From: Neelides folsomi
Taxonomy: Eukaryota; Arthropoda; Collembola; Neelipleona; Neelidae
DNA length: 64,000 nt
Assembly (NCBI GenBank): GCA_034687125.1
Contig: JAQGBZ010000036.1
Coordinates: 186,001-250,000, forward strand
Direction of reading: 5' to 3'
In this document: positions 25,801 through 37,929 of the stretch, piece by piece
How the letters are laid out: every line of letters begins with the position of its first letter
How positions within the stretch are numbered: the first letter of the stretch is position 1
Made by a program: the position numbers and the translations under genes
The notes under the pieces: model-generated
Database searches by the model: none
Told to the model about the DNA's origin: nothing
The model's input: only the letters and a program-made list of their open reading frames with translations

Positions 25801-28800
25801 CCTCTCTCAATTCCCCTACAAAATGATGATGATCAAAGTCGAGTCTGCCACGTGACCCAAGAAGGAAAAAACATCATGAAGTTGTATTATTTATCAACCC
25901 AGCATTTTCCACGCTTTCCACCCACTCAATTTAACATCGGAGGAGTTCGGGCCATTTAACATAAATCCACATCAGATTGATGACCATTGATGATGAGGAA
26001 TGCCGAATGGATGTTTAAATATTAAACATGGAAATAACAATAACACCCAATTTCATACTCACAATTACTTACATAATGTTTGCATAATTGAAATTAAATA
26101 AACAAAGTTTATTGAATTGTCCAAATGTATACTAACATTTAATAAACATAATTGATACATCCTTTCAACTCACCCTTATGATTAATACATATATGCAAAT
26201 GGATTTATGAATTTATATGAAGTTGTCCTTGGCTAGCAATGAACAAATTGACGGAATTCAATTTCAATGAGAATCCAAATGAGATTAGTAAATGAAGATT
26301 CCTAAGAAGATTCCAAAAGAGATTTGTTCTTTCTTAATGAAACTGGGTCGGAGTGAAAAATTGATTAACATGATTGATAGACCGAATTTATGAAGTAATT
26401 TATCTTCCCATTCTTTATCAAATTAATAATTGAGACTCGTGGAAAGAAAAGGAATTTCACACCAATACCTACAGATATACTATGCCTAAAATATATTACA
26501 ATATACCACAAGTAGGTATGTATATACTTTTACTACTTACGATTAGCTTTATTACTTATTGATCTCTCAAACTCCGAGGGAACTGTTTGAATAAATATCT
26601 AACTTGACATGTTTATTAAATAAATTAAATAAATTAAGTTGGAAAGGAACAATTAGAAGAATCCAATCCCATTTCCGAATCTCATGGCAAATGAACGATG
26701 GAATTTATTCCAATTCACTTCCAAACTTCCCCAACTAATGCAAATGGAAGGAATGCAGAGAAACTTTTGGTTTTTATTAATTATGAATTCAGGTCTCATT
26801 ATGAGCACCATTGGAGAATTAATATATTATATTGATTGGGTGGGTAACATTGGGTCAATAAGTCAATTTGGATAGACTTGTTTCTCTCCATTAAAAACAC
26901 TTTAGAACAAGGTGAATAAAGTAAGATTGAGCTCCAAATGCATTCCCATGTAAAAGAAATAAAAAAGAGGAGGAATTATGAAAAACGGCATTATAAAGAG
27001 TCCTAAGCGACTTTCCAAACTTTGAATAATAAGAAAGAAGTGAGTGTGTGGGTTGATGTAGTTTCATATTTGAGGTGGAGAGATGGAGAAGAAGTTACTT
27101 TTATAAATAAAAGTCTCTTCCTTCTCAGAAGGTGTGGGGAGAAAATCCGATAGCAGATTTGAAAGAATCCCTTGTGTAACCTCAATTTTGACACTTTTCA
27201 AAAGGTTTCAACAAGGAGGTTGGATCAATACCCGCTCCCCCCAAAACCTTCCCTTTGAAAAGACTTTAAAGTGAAATTCATATCTGGGGCTTAAATAGTC
27301 AACCACTCCCATGGCTTGGGAAATGAGAAGTGAAATGGGTTGATGTGAAGATGTTTTCCCAATGTCAAGGCACAAAAGGTTTATTGAATAATTAACAAAA
27401 ACAGCGGATGGGTCTAGGACTCATTACCAACCCTCGTTGTTTTGAATGAATGGGAGATTAAATGGAACGAGGGTTGTGAATAATTCCAATCTCATCACCC
27501 AATATTTCAAATTCCCATGTACAAAGTAAGAAATGGACAATTTTGACTCACTTTGGGTTCTTCCACTCATGAAATTAAGGGTTAATCAATCCATATGTAC
27601 TACAATATTTGAAGAAAAGGCCGGTGTGTGGGGAAAGAGGGATCGTGAATTCCCTGGATAAGTTTAATAGGGAAATAAAAGGAGCCTATTTTTAATTGCT
27701 GCGAATCTTGTAGTCAGGCCATTGTCCCTAGGCGGGCTTTTGAAAGCCTATAAATTGAATGTTTGTAGTGGAAGAAGAACAAGGTTTTAATTTCTTGGCA
27801 TTCTGGAAATATTCAGAATTCTTTCCACATCCCGCCCCTGTGTATTCCTCTCTTCCCTTCACATCCAATAAAAAAATTAAAATGAAGTCATAAAGACCAT
27901 TTTAGCAGAAATTCACGTAGACGGAATTGAATCCATTGAGGGAACGTGGAGGGAAGAATGGCAAACAACTCCGCCTTCATGGTACTAAATTGAGGAATGG
28001 TCTTTGTTCCACTTTACATCTTTCTTTAACCCAACGTCCCGGCCAAAGGTCATTTCCTCCAATTGAGGGGTTTGGGGGAGGGGAAAGGTCATAAAACAAT
28101 TTGGTAGTTTCCCCATGGGCCGATTTGAATCGGACGGTTCTTCGCATCAACCAAGAGTCAAATTGTGGAATGGGCTGAAGAAAGACAAACAACCCATTTG
28201 GAAGTCATTTGGCTAAACAGCCCAAGTTTCTCCAACAAATTTGAAAGGATGATGATAATTAATCACAAGGGCATGGGACAATGATATGATGTTACGTACA
28301 ATGTCTGATTTCCCCAAACTTCATCCCATCATGATCGATGAGACAGGGAACATTGAAATTCAAATTAAGGTTCCAAAGTTCCGGTCCTCATATTTTGTCT
28401 TAGCGGATGAGCTCCGCATGATTGATTGTGACAGTAAATGATCTTAAAAGCATCTCGGCGGATCAATTCCCGGGTTTAATTACTTTCTCCCCGGTCTTGA
28501 CCCACGCCAGGGTTCCCCATCTCCATTCCGATGGCTAATGGCGGATTTATTAACCTGATCGAGTCAATTCATTTGCCTCTGTATACACACATTTGGAATT
28601 CTTCTTCTCCCGGCCATTTTCACTTTATCTCCGGGAGGGGAGGGATGAGAGGAGAATGGGAATGAGCGATGAGCCCAACTTTCTCTCCTCATGTTACTAT
28701 AAGTGGATTACACGGGGAATAAAAAAACTTATGAGATACACAGACCCGGAATGAAATGCGCTGACTACAAAAATCTTTTTATTTTAATACAAATATTTTA

Positions 28801-30072
28801 ATAAAACTATTTTAATAAATTTATTTTAAAAATACAAGGGTTTTAATTCAACTGTTTTAATGCAATTGTTTGGTTTGAATAGAAACGGGTTTCAATGGGA
28901 TGGTTTTAATCCAATGTTGATTAAATATTGGGAAAACACGAGGTTCTCTGAAGGGGAATGGAAAGCGGCTGACGTGAAAGACCTTTAATTGGGAAAACCC
29001 TTTTTAATATCCCGGGCATTCTTTCGGGTTTTATTGTGAGGAATTTGAAGTGGAGGAATCCGAGATGAATCGGTCAATTCATTTTCTTAACTTGCAACTT
29101 GGAATGAAAAACTTACCTTATTTCTTTAAGGATGGTTCAAGTGCCAGATGGGAATCATTAAAAGAGCTTATCTCAAATCAACAAGGAGAGATGTGTGGAG
29201 TGAGAGGGTCAAAGGTCAACTGGGTGGAATGGAACCTATGACTCACTCGACCTATTCCCAACCAATGGTCTTGGGAAAAACCTTGGGAAAACGTCCCTGG
29301 CTGTCAAAATGTTAAGGAGTTAATCGGAGAGGTTGAACGAAATTGGGTCTGTTTTGATTCAACAATTCTTCCCACTCACATTCAAACTCAATTCAAACAT
29401 TCACCACAAAGCCAAATTGGACATTTCCCATCTTTCCCAATTTATTTATATTCAAAATCAAAGATTTAACAAAGAATTTTAAATATAATAAATGAAGAAT
29501 TTAAATTGATTAATAAAGAAATTAATAAATTGTTTAATAAAGAATTTAATAAATTGAACTTTTAAAATCTTTCTTTCGATTTGCTTCAATAAATCCAAAC
29601 ACTCAATTTCCAATTTTGCAATAAATAATGAAGTTCCAACTTGTTTAAATTTTAAGTGAATTAACCAATGAAAGTAATTTGGTTATAAATGGAGTTGAAT
29701 TGGGAATGTTTCTACGATTCTGTCGCACTGTTATTATATTGGAGCACCGGGAGCCGACGGCAGCCGATGGAGGAACTCGCGATAGACTGAGGGAATCCAA
29801 GAGCAGATCAAAGTTTCGGGGAGAATCCAAAAACCCTCTGGTTGAGAAGGAAAACCCAAGCAAACAAAGTGGATGAAATCCACATGCTCGGAAAAACCTT
29901 TGCCCTTCTTCCCCTCAACTCCTCACAAATCTCCCCCTTCCCGAAACTCCGCAATTTAACTCAAATGCGGGAGTTGGAAGTCATTACTAATGTTACCGCC
30001 GTCAAGTCATGGTCATTGTCATTGGGACGGAGGGAGAAGGGCCGGGTTGCGGCGGGGCGGGACGGAGGCGGC

Positions 30073-30092
30073 GGATCAATTCAAATTGATCC
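30073..30092. repeat. Near-perfect palindrome GGATCAATT-CA-AATTGATCC
   Basis: Nine-bp arms with a 2-bp spacer, directly after a GC-rich block (GGCGGGGCGGGACGG). Could be a dimeric transcription-factor site. The arms are seen; the function is not known. Confidence 0.6.
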
Positions 30093-33000
30093 GAAATGTC
30101 GGAATATGTATGAACTTCATCTTCTATATTATTTATAAGAGGTTGAATGAGTTTCAATGAATAAATTTAACTTCTCCATTTCTCCTCTAGCTCTCTCCAG
30201 CATTTGAATAAAAGGAAGGAATTGTTTTTAAAAGGTGAGACTTTTTTTTTATTTCCGAGACCTGCCAGAGAGGAAATGAGGAAAATAGACGTCAAGTAAC
30301 GATGCATATATTCAAACAAACCTCACACATGGATAAATGGTTAAAGACGATTTTATCCCTTAGATAAATATTTAGTTAGTTGGGAGTTATGGAAAAGACC
30401 TCTGTGGTGGGATGGGAATGAGTTTTGATCAAATTCATTTTACCTCTAGCGTCTCTTCAACTTCCGGACCGCTTTCCACCAATTCCACTTTATTTTCACG
30501 CCGACGACAATTAGTCCAATTTTGAGTCTGATGAGGTCACAAGGTCGGTGGAGTGATGGAGTGGATTTAAAAAGAAATCCTTGTGAATCGCGGTGAAGCG
30601 GGAGGGGGATGGCGGTGGAAGGTGGGCGAATGCCTCGAGCCATTTCTCACCTGGCATCAACGGAGATTCAAACTACCAGATCCCCCCATTATCACCACCA
30701 TTCATAATGTTCCTAGATTCTTCGTTCATTGAGGGGGATTTAATATTATTATTTTACACCGGGAACCTTCCAACTCCGATTTTGTCAAATTTAGCTCATG
30801 GGGATTTTATTATCTCAAATGAAGGAGGATTAATTCTTCCCTCATATCAGCTTTTATGTAATTTATGGCATCGACCCGGAACGGCGCGGCGGAAAGCGAA
30901 AGAACAATTCCAATCTTACACTCAAACAATGGTTGAAGAATGGGGAGTTAATTAAAGGGAAATGGAGTTAATTACAAAGAGGTGAAATTAAAGATATTAT
31001 CATTCTCCTCTAATTACTCATATAATTAAATTAAGGGTAAATGGGAGGCAATGATATATATATTACATTTGTTTATTTAATTAGCTCTGGAATGTCTGGG
31101 ATTTGAAGAATTCTTATATGAGGGAGGCGACGACGCTCAACTTTTGACACCTTTCATTTTCCATCTCGTGCATCGGCAAATAAATTGTGAGATCCATAAA
31201 ATTTAAAAACCGTCTCGTGTTAAATGAAACCCTCACACCGGATCCGGATCCATTAACGTCAACAAGGGAATTTTTTTAATGGGGAAGAGTGTTTTCCCTA
31301 ATCATCCCCCCTATGCTCCACTGGAGGTGATAAAAACGGCGAGGTTCAATTAGCCCATTCAAATGCATCCAATGACAAATGAGTTCCTTCATGGAATGTC
31401 ATGAATGTTCTCAAATGACACACAAAATGTAATTAGTCCGTTGAGTCAAAAGGTTGGTCATTTTTTCCAATCATCCGGTGTCATTATCTGCTCCAGGGCA
31501 AACCATTAATGAAATGAACTTTGTAATTCCTGCCCCATTTTCAACCCCGATGAGGAAATGGGAAAGAGGCCTTATCTCATTAACATCCAACCTATTATTT
31601 TAATATGAATTTATTTATTCTACGTTTCCTCTCTCCCATTCAAATCCAAATAAGCTCACAAAAAGGAAATCCTTCCAAAAATGTAGATAAATTTATTAAA
31701 AGGCAAATCGAAAACGATTATTTATTTTATCATACAGATAGGGAATAACATCAAATGGTAGACATATACATATTATATATGTATATATACATTTATAAAA
31801 ATGAATGTATTTTATATTCTATTGGCTATGTTCAAGTTATCAAAAGAATTTGATATCCCGGATCGATTATGATTTGATGGGAAACTTCATACCTAAAGAT
31901 ATAAATTTATATCCCTTAAAAGGAGAAGAAATTTTTAAAACTTTTTTCCTCGGAATTCCCTTTTCTATTTTACATAATTTGGGTCCTTTGGAAGAGTTTT
32001 GAAGACGAATGTTGGGTCCATTTTCCCCCTCTCCAATTTTGTTGATTAAAATGCCATTGTTTATTTAATTCCACGTAAATATTTTAACTTCCCAACATTC
32101 CACTTGTTCCTGGGGGTTGATGGATGTGGAAGTGGGAAGTTTTGTATTAGCTTGACGCTGATTCCTCATCTTTTGACTTCATTGATTGCGCTGGGCAGAC
32201 ACTTCACTTTCCCACATTCCTCACATTCGTGAACAGCAACAAATGGTCGCATTAAAAGAAAGGGGGAGATTTATATCTACAAATTTGAAGTTCTACCCGA
32301 GGAACACGCCATTTTTTACCCTCACCACTCAACGCCTTGCAAATATTGATCCCCAGAAAAGGGCCAAATTGAAAACTTTCTCTCCATTACTTTCTCATTA
32401 CTAGAATGTGGGCCCTTTATGGTGATGAGGTCGGAAATGGAATCAATCCCTTAATCAAATCCCAATGAATCACTCTCATGGAAATATTAGGTTTTAAATC
32501 CCCCACTTTGCTATTTGGACATTAATAATTAAGTCCATACAGAAATGCATTGAAATAGTGTGCAATATATACTTATTTATATTTCCTTATTTGGACCTAT
32601 TGTTGCTGTGGAGTAAAAATTGAACATAAGTAGATTTGCTTGTATTCCCTCGCTAATTCATTTCCTCTGAGGTGGGAAGATTAAATCATTAAATTCCTTT
32701 CCCATGTTCTATTCCAATAGTTTGAGAAAACACTCCGCATATGTCACTAAAGACCCGAGTTGGGCGATGTATGTATTACTCAACTTTGAAGTATAATAAC
32801 TGACCAGGATATAGGGAGATAAAAAAGTTAAATAGGACTTTTCTCATATAGAGGATTTGACAAACCTTGTGTAGTTCGAGCTCTCTATATCTCCTTTTTT
32901 CATCGGAATTTCGTCATCTCCTCTCCAGCCCGGTCCGATGATTCATTCCGCCTTCAAAACTTGGACTGGAAAAGTTGAAAGAATATTTATTTACTTTCAC

Positions 33001-33414
33001 CAAACTTCCGTCCACTTTTAAATAAAAATACCTTTTGGGATTGATTTGACAAAATAGTTCTACAATTCTCAAACTTAAAACCTATTCCAATAAGTTATTG
33101 GTCTTTTGAACTTCAAATTTCCAACGAAACATTTGGAATAAATCGGAAAGATTGGATGGTTTTTTCATTGGCGCAGTTGATGAGATGCAGGCGCAATTTC
33201 TTAATCCTATACATATTGTATATTAGAGAGATTCTCCTAGAGAACGATAAAGGCTATTTTATATTCAGATATACAGTATGAATGGTTTTCCTATCTAATA
33301 TTGTATATCATATACAAAGGTCACCCCAATAAAAGCTGCGTAGAGAGGAGGGTAAAAGTAGCTTTCATTATATGTAATTTAGAATTTTACTTAATTGGAA
33401 TTGAGATTGGGAGA

Positions 33415-34604
33415 TTATAAGATTTTTAATTTAATTTGATTTATAATTGATAAATAATAATAGTTAAATATAAAAAAATTAAATATTAAAACTAAATGTT
33501 CAAAGTAATCTCCATTTGGATTAATGCATCTCTGCCAGCGGGAAGGTAATTGTTCAATTCCCTTTTTGAAGAACTCCGAGGTTTGTTTCGCAAACCATTG
33601 GCGAACGAATTCTTTGACTTCCTCATCGTTGTCAAATCTTTTCCTCATTAGTTCTTTTTTGAGAGGTCCAAACAAATAAAAATCTGAAGGAGCAAGATCG
33701 GGCGAGTAAGGTGGATGAGGAAGAACTTCAAATTTGAGACTTTCAATTGCCTCTTTTGTTTTGGCTGTCGTGTGTGGCCTGACATTGTCGTGTTGCAAGA
33801 TGACTCCTTTCTTCAATAATCCTTTCTTTCCAATGACAGGCCTTAATTCTTCTTTAATTAAAGCAGAGTAAGAGTGCCGGTTTATTGTTGATCCTTTCGG
33901 TGTATAGTGAATGAGCAATGGTCCACTCATGTTCCAGAATGTCGTCAACATGATCTTTTTAACAGAAATTTGAGATCCCTATTTAAAATATAATTATTAA
34001 TATAATTAATATTAATCATAATTAAATCTAGGTAAGAAATTAAAAATTTAAAACTCACTTTGCACTTTGTTGCTGGAGGTGAATTTTTGTGTTTCCTATG
34101 CATTGATTGTTTTTTTGATTCTGGTGTGTAATGATGAACCCATGTCTCATCCCAAGTGACGATTCTTTTGAGAAAATTTTCTCCTTCATTCTCATACCTC
34201 TCGGAAAGGGTGAGAATTCGGCAAATTCTCACCCTTTCATTTTTCTGGGCGGAAGTCAATCGTTTGGGGACCCACACAGCATAAATCTTTCGGTAACCCA
34301 AATTGTAGATGATCTTTTGGATTGCACTTCTTTCTTAATTGCTGAAAATGTCACACGTCGATCTTTGATCATTTGATCAATTCGTGCAGCGTTCGCTTCT
34401 GTGTTCACTGTTAATGGCCTTCCCGTACGTGACGAATCCATTACACTAGTAAACCTTGCTCTAAACTTTTTAACCCAAATTTCTAGTGTTCTTATAGAGA
34501 TTTGAGGTTGATTATAAATATTTAATAGTTTTCGATAAATTTGAGCAGCAGAATACCCCTCAGAAACTGATAAAAACTTGAGCCTCTCCTATGTTGAATT
34601 CCAT
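33415..34604 (-). pseudogene. mariner transposase, intron-containing, two frameshifts
   Basis: Start ATG at 34604 (MEFN...), then in shifting frames SAAQIYRKLLNIYNQPQISI, a DNA-binding HTH region, RTGRPLTVNTEANAARIDQM, LGYRKIYAVWVPKRLT (the family WVPHxL motif), TWDETWVHHYTPESKKQSM (first D), then QHDNVRPHTT (second D) and YSPDLAPSDFYLFGPLK (third D). There are 34 residues between the second and third D, i.e. DD34D, true mariner. One frame change is near 34580 and another near 34325. Between ...PPATKCK and GSQISVKK an 80 bp stretch, 34058-33979, starts GTGAGT and ends TTTAAATAG; removing it restores the mariner reading with no gap, so it behaves as a phase 0 spliceosomal intron. Stop TAA at 33415. 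Confidence 0.88.
34204..34238. repeat. Perfect 15-bp hairpin inside the mariner coding region
   Basis: GAAAGGGTGAGAATT, 5-nt loop CGGCA, then AATTCTCACCCTTTC. It lies in the codons for NERVRICRILTLSER, between the WVPKRL and TWDET motifs. Confidence 0.9.
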
Positions 34605-34788
34605 TTTGAAATTAGCAAAATACAGCCCATTTTAAATGGGCCACCTAATGTCAATTACAGTACCTAGCTACACATTTAAGATGGAACTCAACACATACAT
34701 ACATAACCTTATATGATGCCAAATATTAGTTAGCTTGGTCATTGGGATCATTAAAAATGACCCGTACGAAGGAACTTTTGGGGTGACC

Positions 34789-37700
34789 TATGTACATACA
34801 GAATGGGCAATCTTGGATTTATATAATGCCTGTAGCGGGATCGCATAAAAGTCATAGTTTTAGTCTAAAGTGAGTAAGTGAGGCTGGCGGGAATTTGCTT
34901 TCACTTTTATTCATCTTTTGTTTCCGCCCATCGACCGTACTGCCATAAATATCCCCCGGTTTCCCCTTCCAGGAGGGGGGGAAGGACTCGCCCCCATCCA
35001 AGGGGGAGTTAATTAAGGAGGGCAGCAGAAATGGCGGGAGTGTCTCCCTCCCCGATTCCCTCCATCCCGGAGATCTCGAGATTTCCTCCGACCCAATGGA
35101 TGTTGATCAATGGAATGAATTCCATTTGGAAGAGCGGACGTCAGCGATTCAAACTAATTCACTCAATTTAATTCCCAATTAGCTCAAATGAGTATCGGAG
35201 AGCTTAAGGCCCATTAGGAATGTACGAGGGTCGTGTGGGAGAACCGACAACCCCCAGAGGTGGACGAATCCACAGATCCAAAGAGCGGAAGTGGACTTTT
35301 ACATACAACATTCATCATGGCTCAAATAAACCATGTTTATTTTTCTAATGCTCTGGCCTTTGAGAAGATTTCCATTGGAGCACTCCAAACAGTTCCACCC
35401 CTGATCCCCGTGCGGACTCAAAGGTCACGAAACTCCCCTGGCGACCACGCTCTTCACACGCTATTGGAACCATTTTAAAATTTACCGCTTATTTATTGCC
35501 TTTCAACTTTACCTAATCTCCAAATAGAAAATTCTTTTCTTCTCGACAATTCAATGGAAAAGCTTAGAAATTTTCAAACCCCTTTGACTTTCCAACATTT
35601 CTTTATTTGTTCAACTTCAAACGCCTAATAACTTTCAATTATTACTTGGATCAATCAGATACAGTATTAGTTTAAGTATAATTGTATTATTATATATCCT
35701 GCCTTGTTTTTATATGTCTACTATAGGTATACTATATGTATGTACCTTATATGATATGTATAGTATTTTTACATAATATCATGTCATAACTCATATAAGC
35801 CATTCTTTTTCTAGGAGCTTTTTCATATAAGTATTTCATATAATATATAGGTATAGGACTATATATATAGGTATTCGTATATTATAACCATTTTTATGCA
35901 TTTACTTATAAATTGAAATGTCTCAAAGGAAAAATTTGCATATAAAAATTTATACATAAGTATTGACGATAGTTTTAATATGATAAATTCTTGGAATTTT
36001 GTAGCGTATTAAAAATGAAAAGTAGACAATCAAATTGAGAATCGGATACAAAATCTGATACAAAATATCAATTTGAATCTTTCAAGGCTAAGCCTTGAAC
36101 CTACAAAAAATTTCATATTAAAATTGAATTTGGCAATTGAATTCCCAGTCAACTCTTACTCTTAGAGGGAAATTGAAATTTCAATTTAAGCTTAATATTA
36201 AGAACATTATGAATTTATGGATATAACTACATTAAATAAGCAAATAACATAATAATAGCTAGTACATATATTATGGTCTATGTTATAAGTTATACATCCA
36301 AAGTTTAAAAAAACATATCCTGAATGAATGTGTTCATTATAAATTATATCATAATAATATTTTCTTAAGGAATTGGCTGGAAGTTGATAAAAAGGGATAA
36401 GTAACATTTGTAGTTAATTAAACACAAATAAGTGTAGAGGGAATTGAAGTAATTAAAGAGAATGAAATTTGGGGTATTGAGGCAAACCTTGGTCCTTTGA
36501 GCTCACATTTGAGATCTTTGATGTTCTTTCGGGGGGAATTTGATCTCCCAGTGTATTTTGGTCCACAAATTCGGGGTTTGAAACTGTGAGAAATCTCCTG
36601 TTCCGGGGGCTTATGTAATAATATCAGTAATATCACTTATGTAATAGAGATCGGATGGAAAAATTTATCATTATAGACATGGAGGAATTGAAAGAGGCAT
36701 GAAGGACATGGAGATGAAATGTAAATTTGATTTCTTGCTCCACTGACTTTCCCTATCTCGTCCCATTCCTCATTCAAACTCCCCCTCAATGGGGAAGAGA
36801 TAGGAAAAGTTTATTATGGAAAAATATGGAAGTGTTACATGTGAGCCCATTTGATATATATTATATATGTGTTATTATATGATGGTAGGAGATATAGAGT
36901 CGATTAAGATTGAATGAGAGATCCTTCTGTTTCCCTCTTTTCACTCCCTCAGCTTTTCCTCTACCACGAATCAATTATTTAATTTGGAAATGTACAGATT
37001 TTAAAATCAGCATTTTCCAAATCACCGACGTTTCAACCTCATCATCACTTTTGAGACAAATTTAATTTCAACTTGAAAATATTCGTTCTGATAATAAAAC
37101 AAATTAATCTCATTGACATTAAAAACATTTCCTAAAATGCTGCTGAAGTAGTTGGGGGGGGGGGGGGGGGCACGCGGATTTTTTTCGTTTCATCTCCCTA
37201 AATAAAATAATGAAAAACCGCGGGTTGATTCCCTGGTTTTATGTTTAATCTTTCAATATTTATTAACTCTTATTTATTATGAAGATAAGCTTGGGATTAA
37301 ATGAATATGAAGAAGTTTAATACAATTTATCTACTGCCCCCCATGGCGTTCATATGTTTGAAACAACGAGCTTCATTTTTTTCCTCGTTATGAAATGAAT
37401 GCAGTGATGGCATTGTTAATTCATTTTTTTATCTCATATAGAAAGATTCATTACCTCTGTCTCCAACAACGTTGTTGGTAACATCGGGAAGGATTAAAGG
37501 TTCAGATTACCATATGGATTTATGTACTATACAATATAGTGAGAAACAGAATTTGATGTCTACAATAAATTATCTATTGAGTCTGTGAGTTGGGAACTGA
37601 CGATACACTTTTGATGAAAAATGTATCCAGAGGATTTCGCTGCCTTTGCTCCTTTCCAATTTCCATATCTTTGAGAGGGAAATTCTTTGTTTTCTCATCA

Positions 37701-37929
37701 CTCGACTGAGCTGAATAAGTGGAAGTGATTTGGTTCGCCATTTTTCTCCTCTAAACCTCTTCGGTCCTCCCAAGTTGGCTAATGGCCATTCAATCTATTG
37801 ATTCCCAATACTCGACCAATGGGAGTTCCCAATGGAGAGTGTTGAATTCAATTTTGATGAAAATGATTGACTTTGAAGGATGTTTTGGAAATAATTAAAA
37901 GCAAGGATATTAGAAGAGTATATAAGGAT
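34789..37929. other. Non-coding spacer between mariner and P-like element
   Basis: No coding exon recognised. 34900-35240 is GC-richer; 35640-36420 is AT-rich with many ATATAGGTATA-like runs. A G17 run is at 37154-37170. Confidence 0.45.
37154..37170. repeat. G17 homopolymer
   Basis: Seventeen consecutive G on plus, followed by CACGCGG. Longest G run in the window. Confidence 0.95.

Larger units (their letters stand above)
8252..33318. other. Gene desert: likely kekkon-like 5' intron and intergenic DNA, no convincing coding exon
   Basis: 25 kb without a recognisable exon. Open frames are short (under 135 codons) and do not resemble known proteins. The texture alternates between AT-rich TATA/ACATA stretches (17.5-18.0, 22.9-23.0, 24.9-25.5, 26.0-26.6 kb) and moderately GC-rich blocks rich in GGGAAA, CCTCC and CCCGCC. 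Notable spots listed separately are G runs at 9475 and 10651, a PBX/MEIS-like composite at 28419, a GC block with palindrome near 30073, homeodomain-core clusters near 10.2 and 20.8 kb, and a short tandem duplication at 22.8 kb. No tRNA or retroelement recognised. Confidence 0.5.
33319..34788 (-). mobile_element. mariner (Tc1/mariner, DD34D) element, damaged, with terminal inverted repeats
   Basis: The ends share GGTCACCCCAA: 33319 onward on plus, and the complement ending at 34788 (GGGGTGACC). The inner TIR is imperfect (AAAGCTGCGTA against AAGTTCCTTCGTA). Right flank begins TA, the mariner target; the left flank has TATACAAA, so the TA duplication is not clean. The interior is a mariner transposase on the minus strand. 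At 1.47 kb it is slightly longer than the usual 1.3 kb, partly because of an 80 bp intron. The element is inactive as it stands but retains all three catalytic aspartates. Confidence 0.88.
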
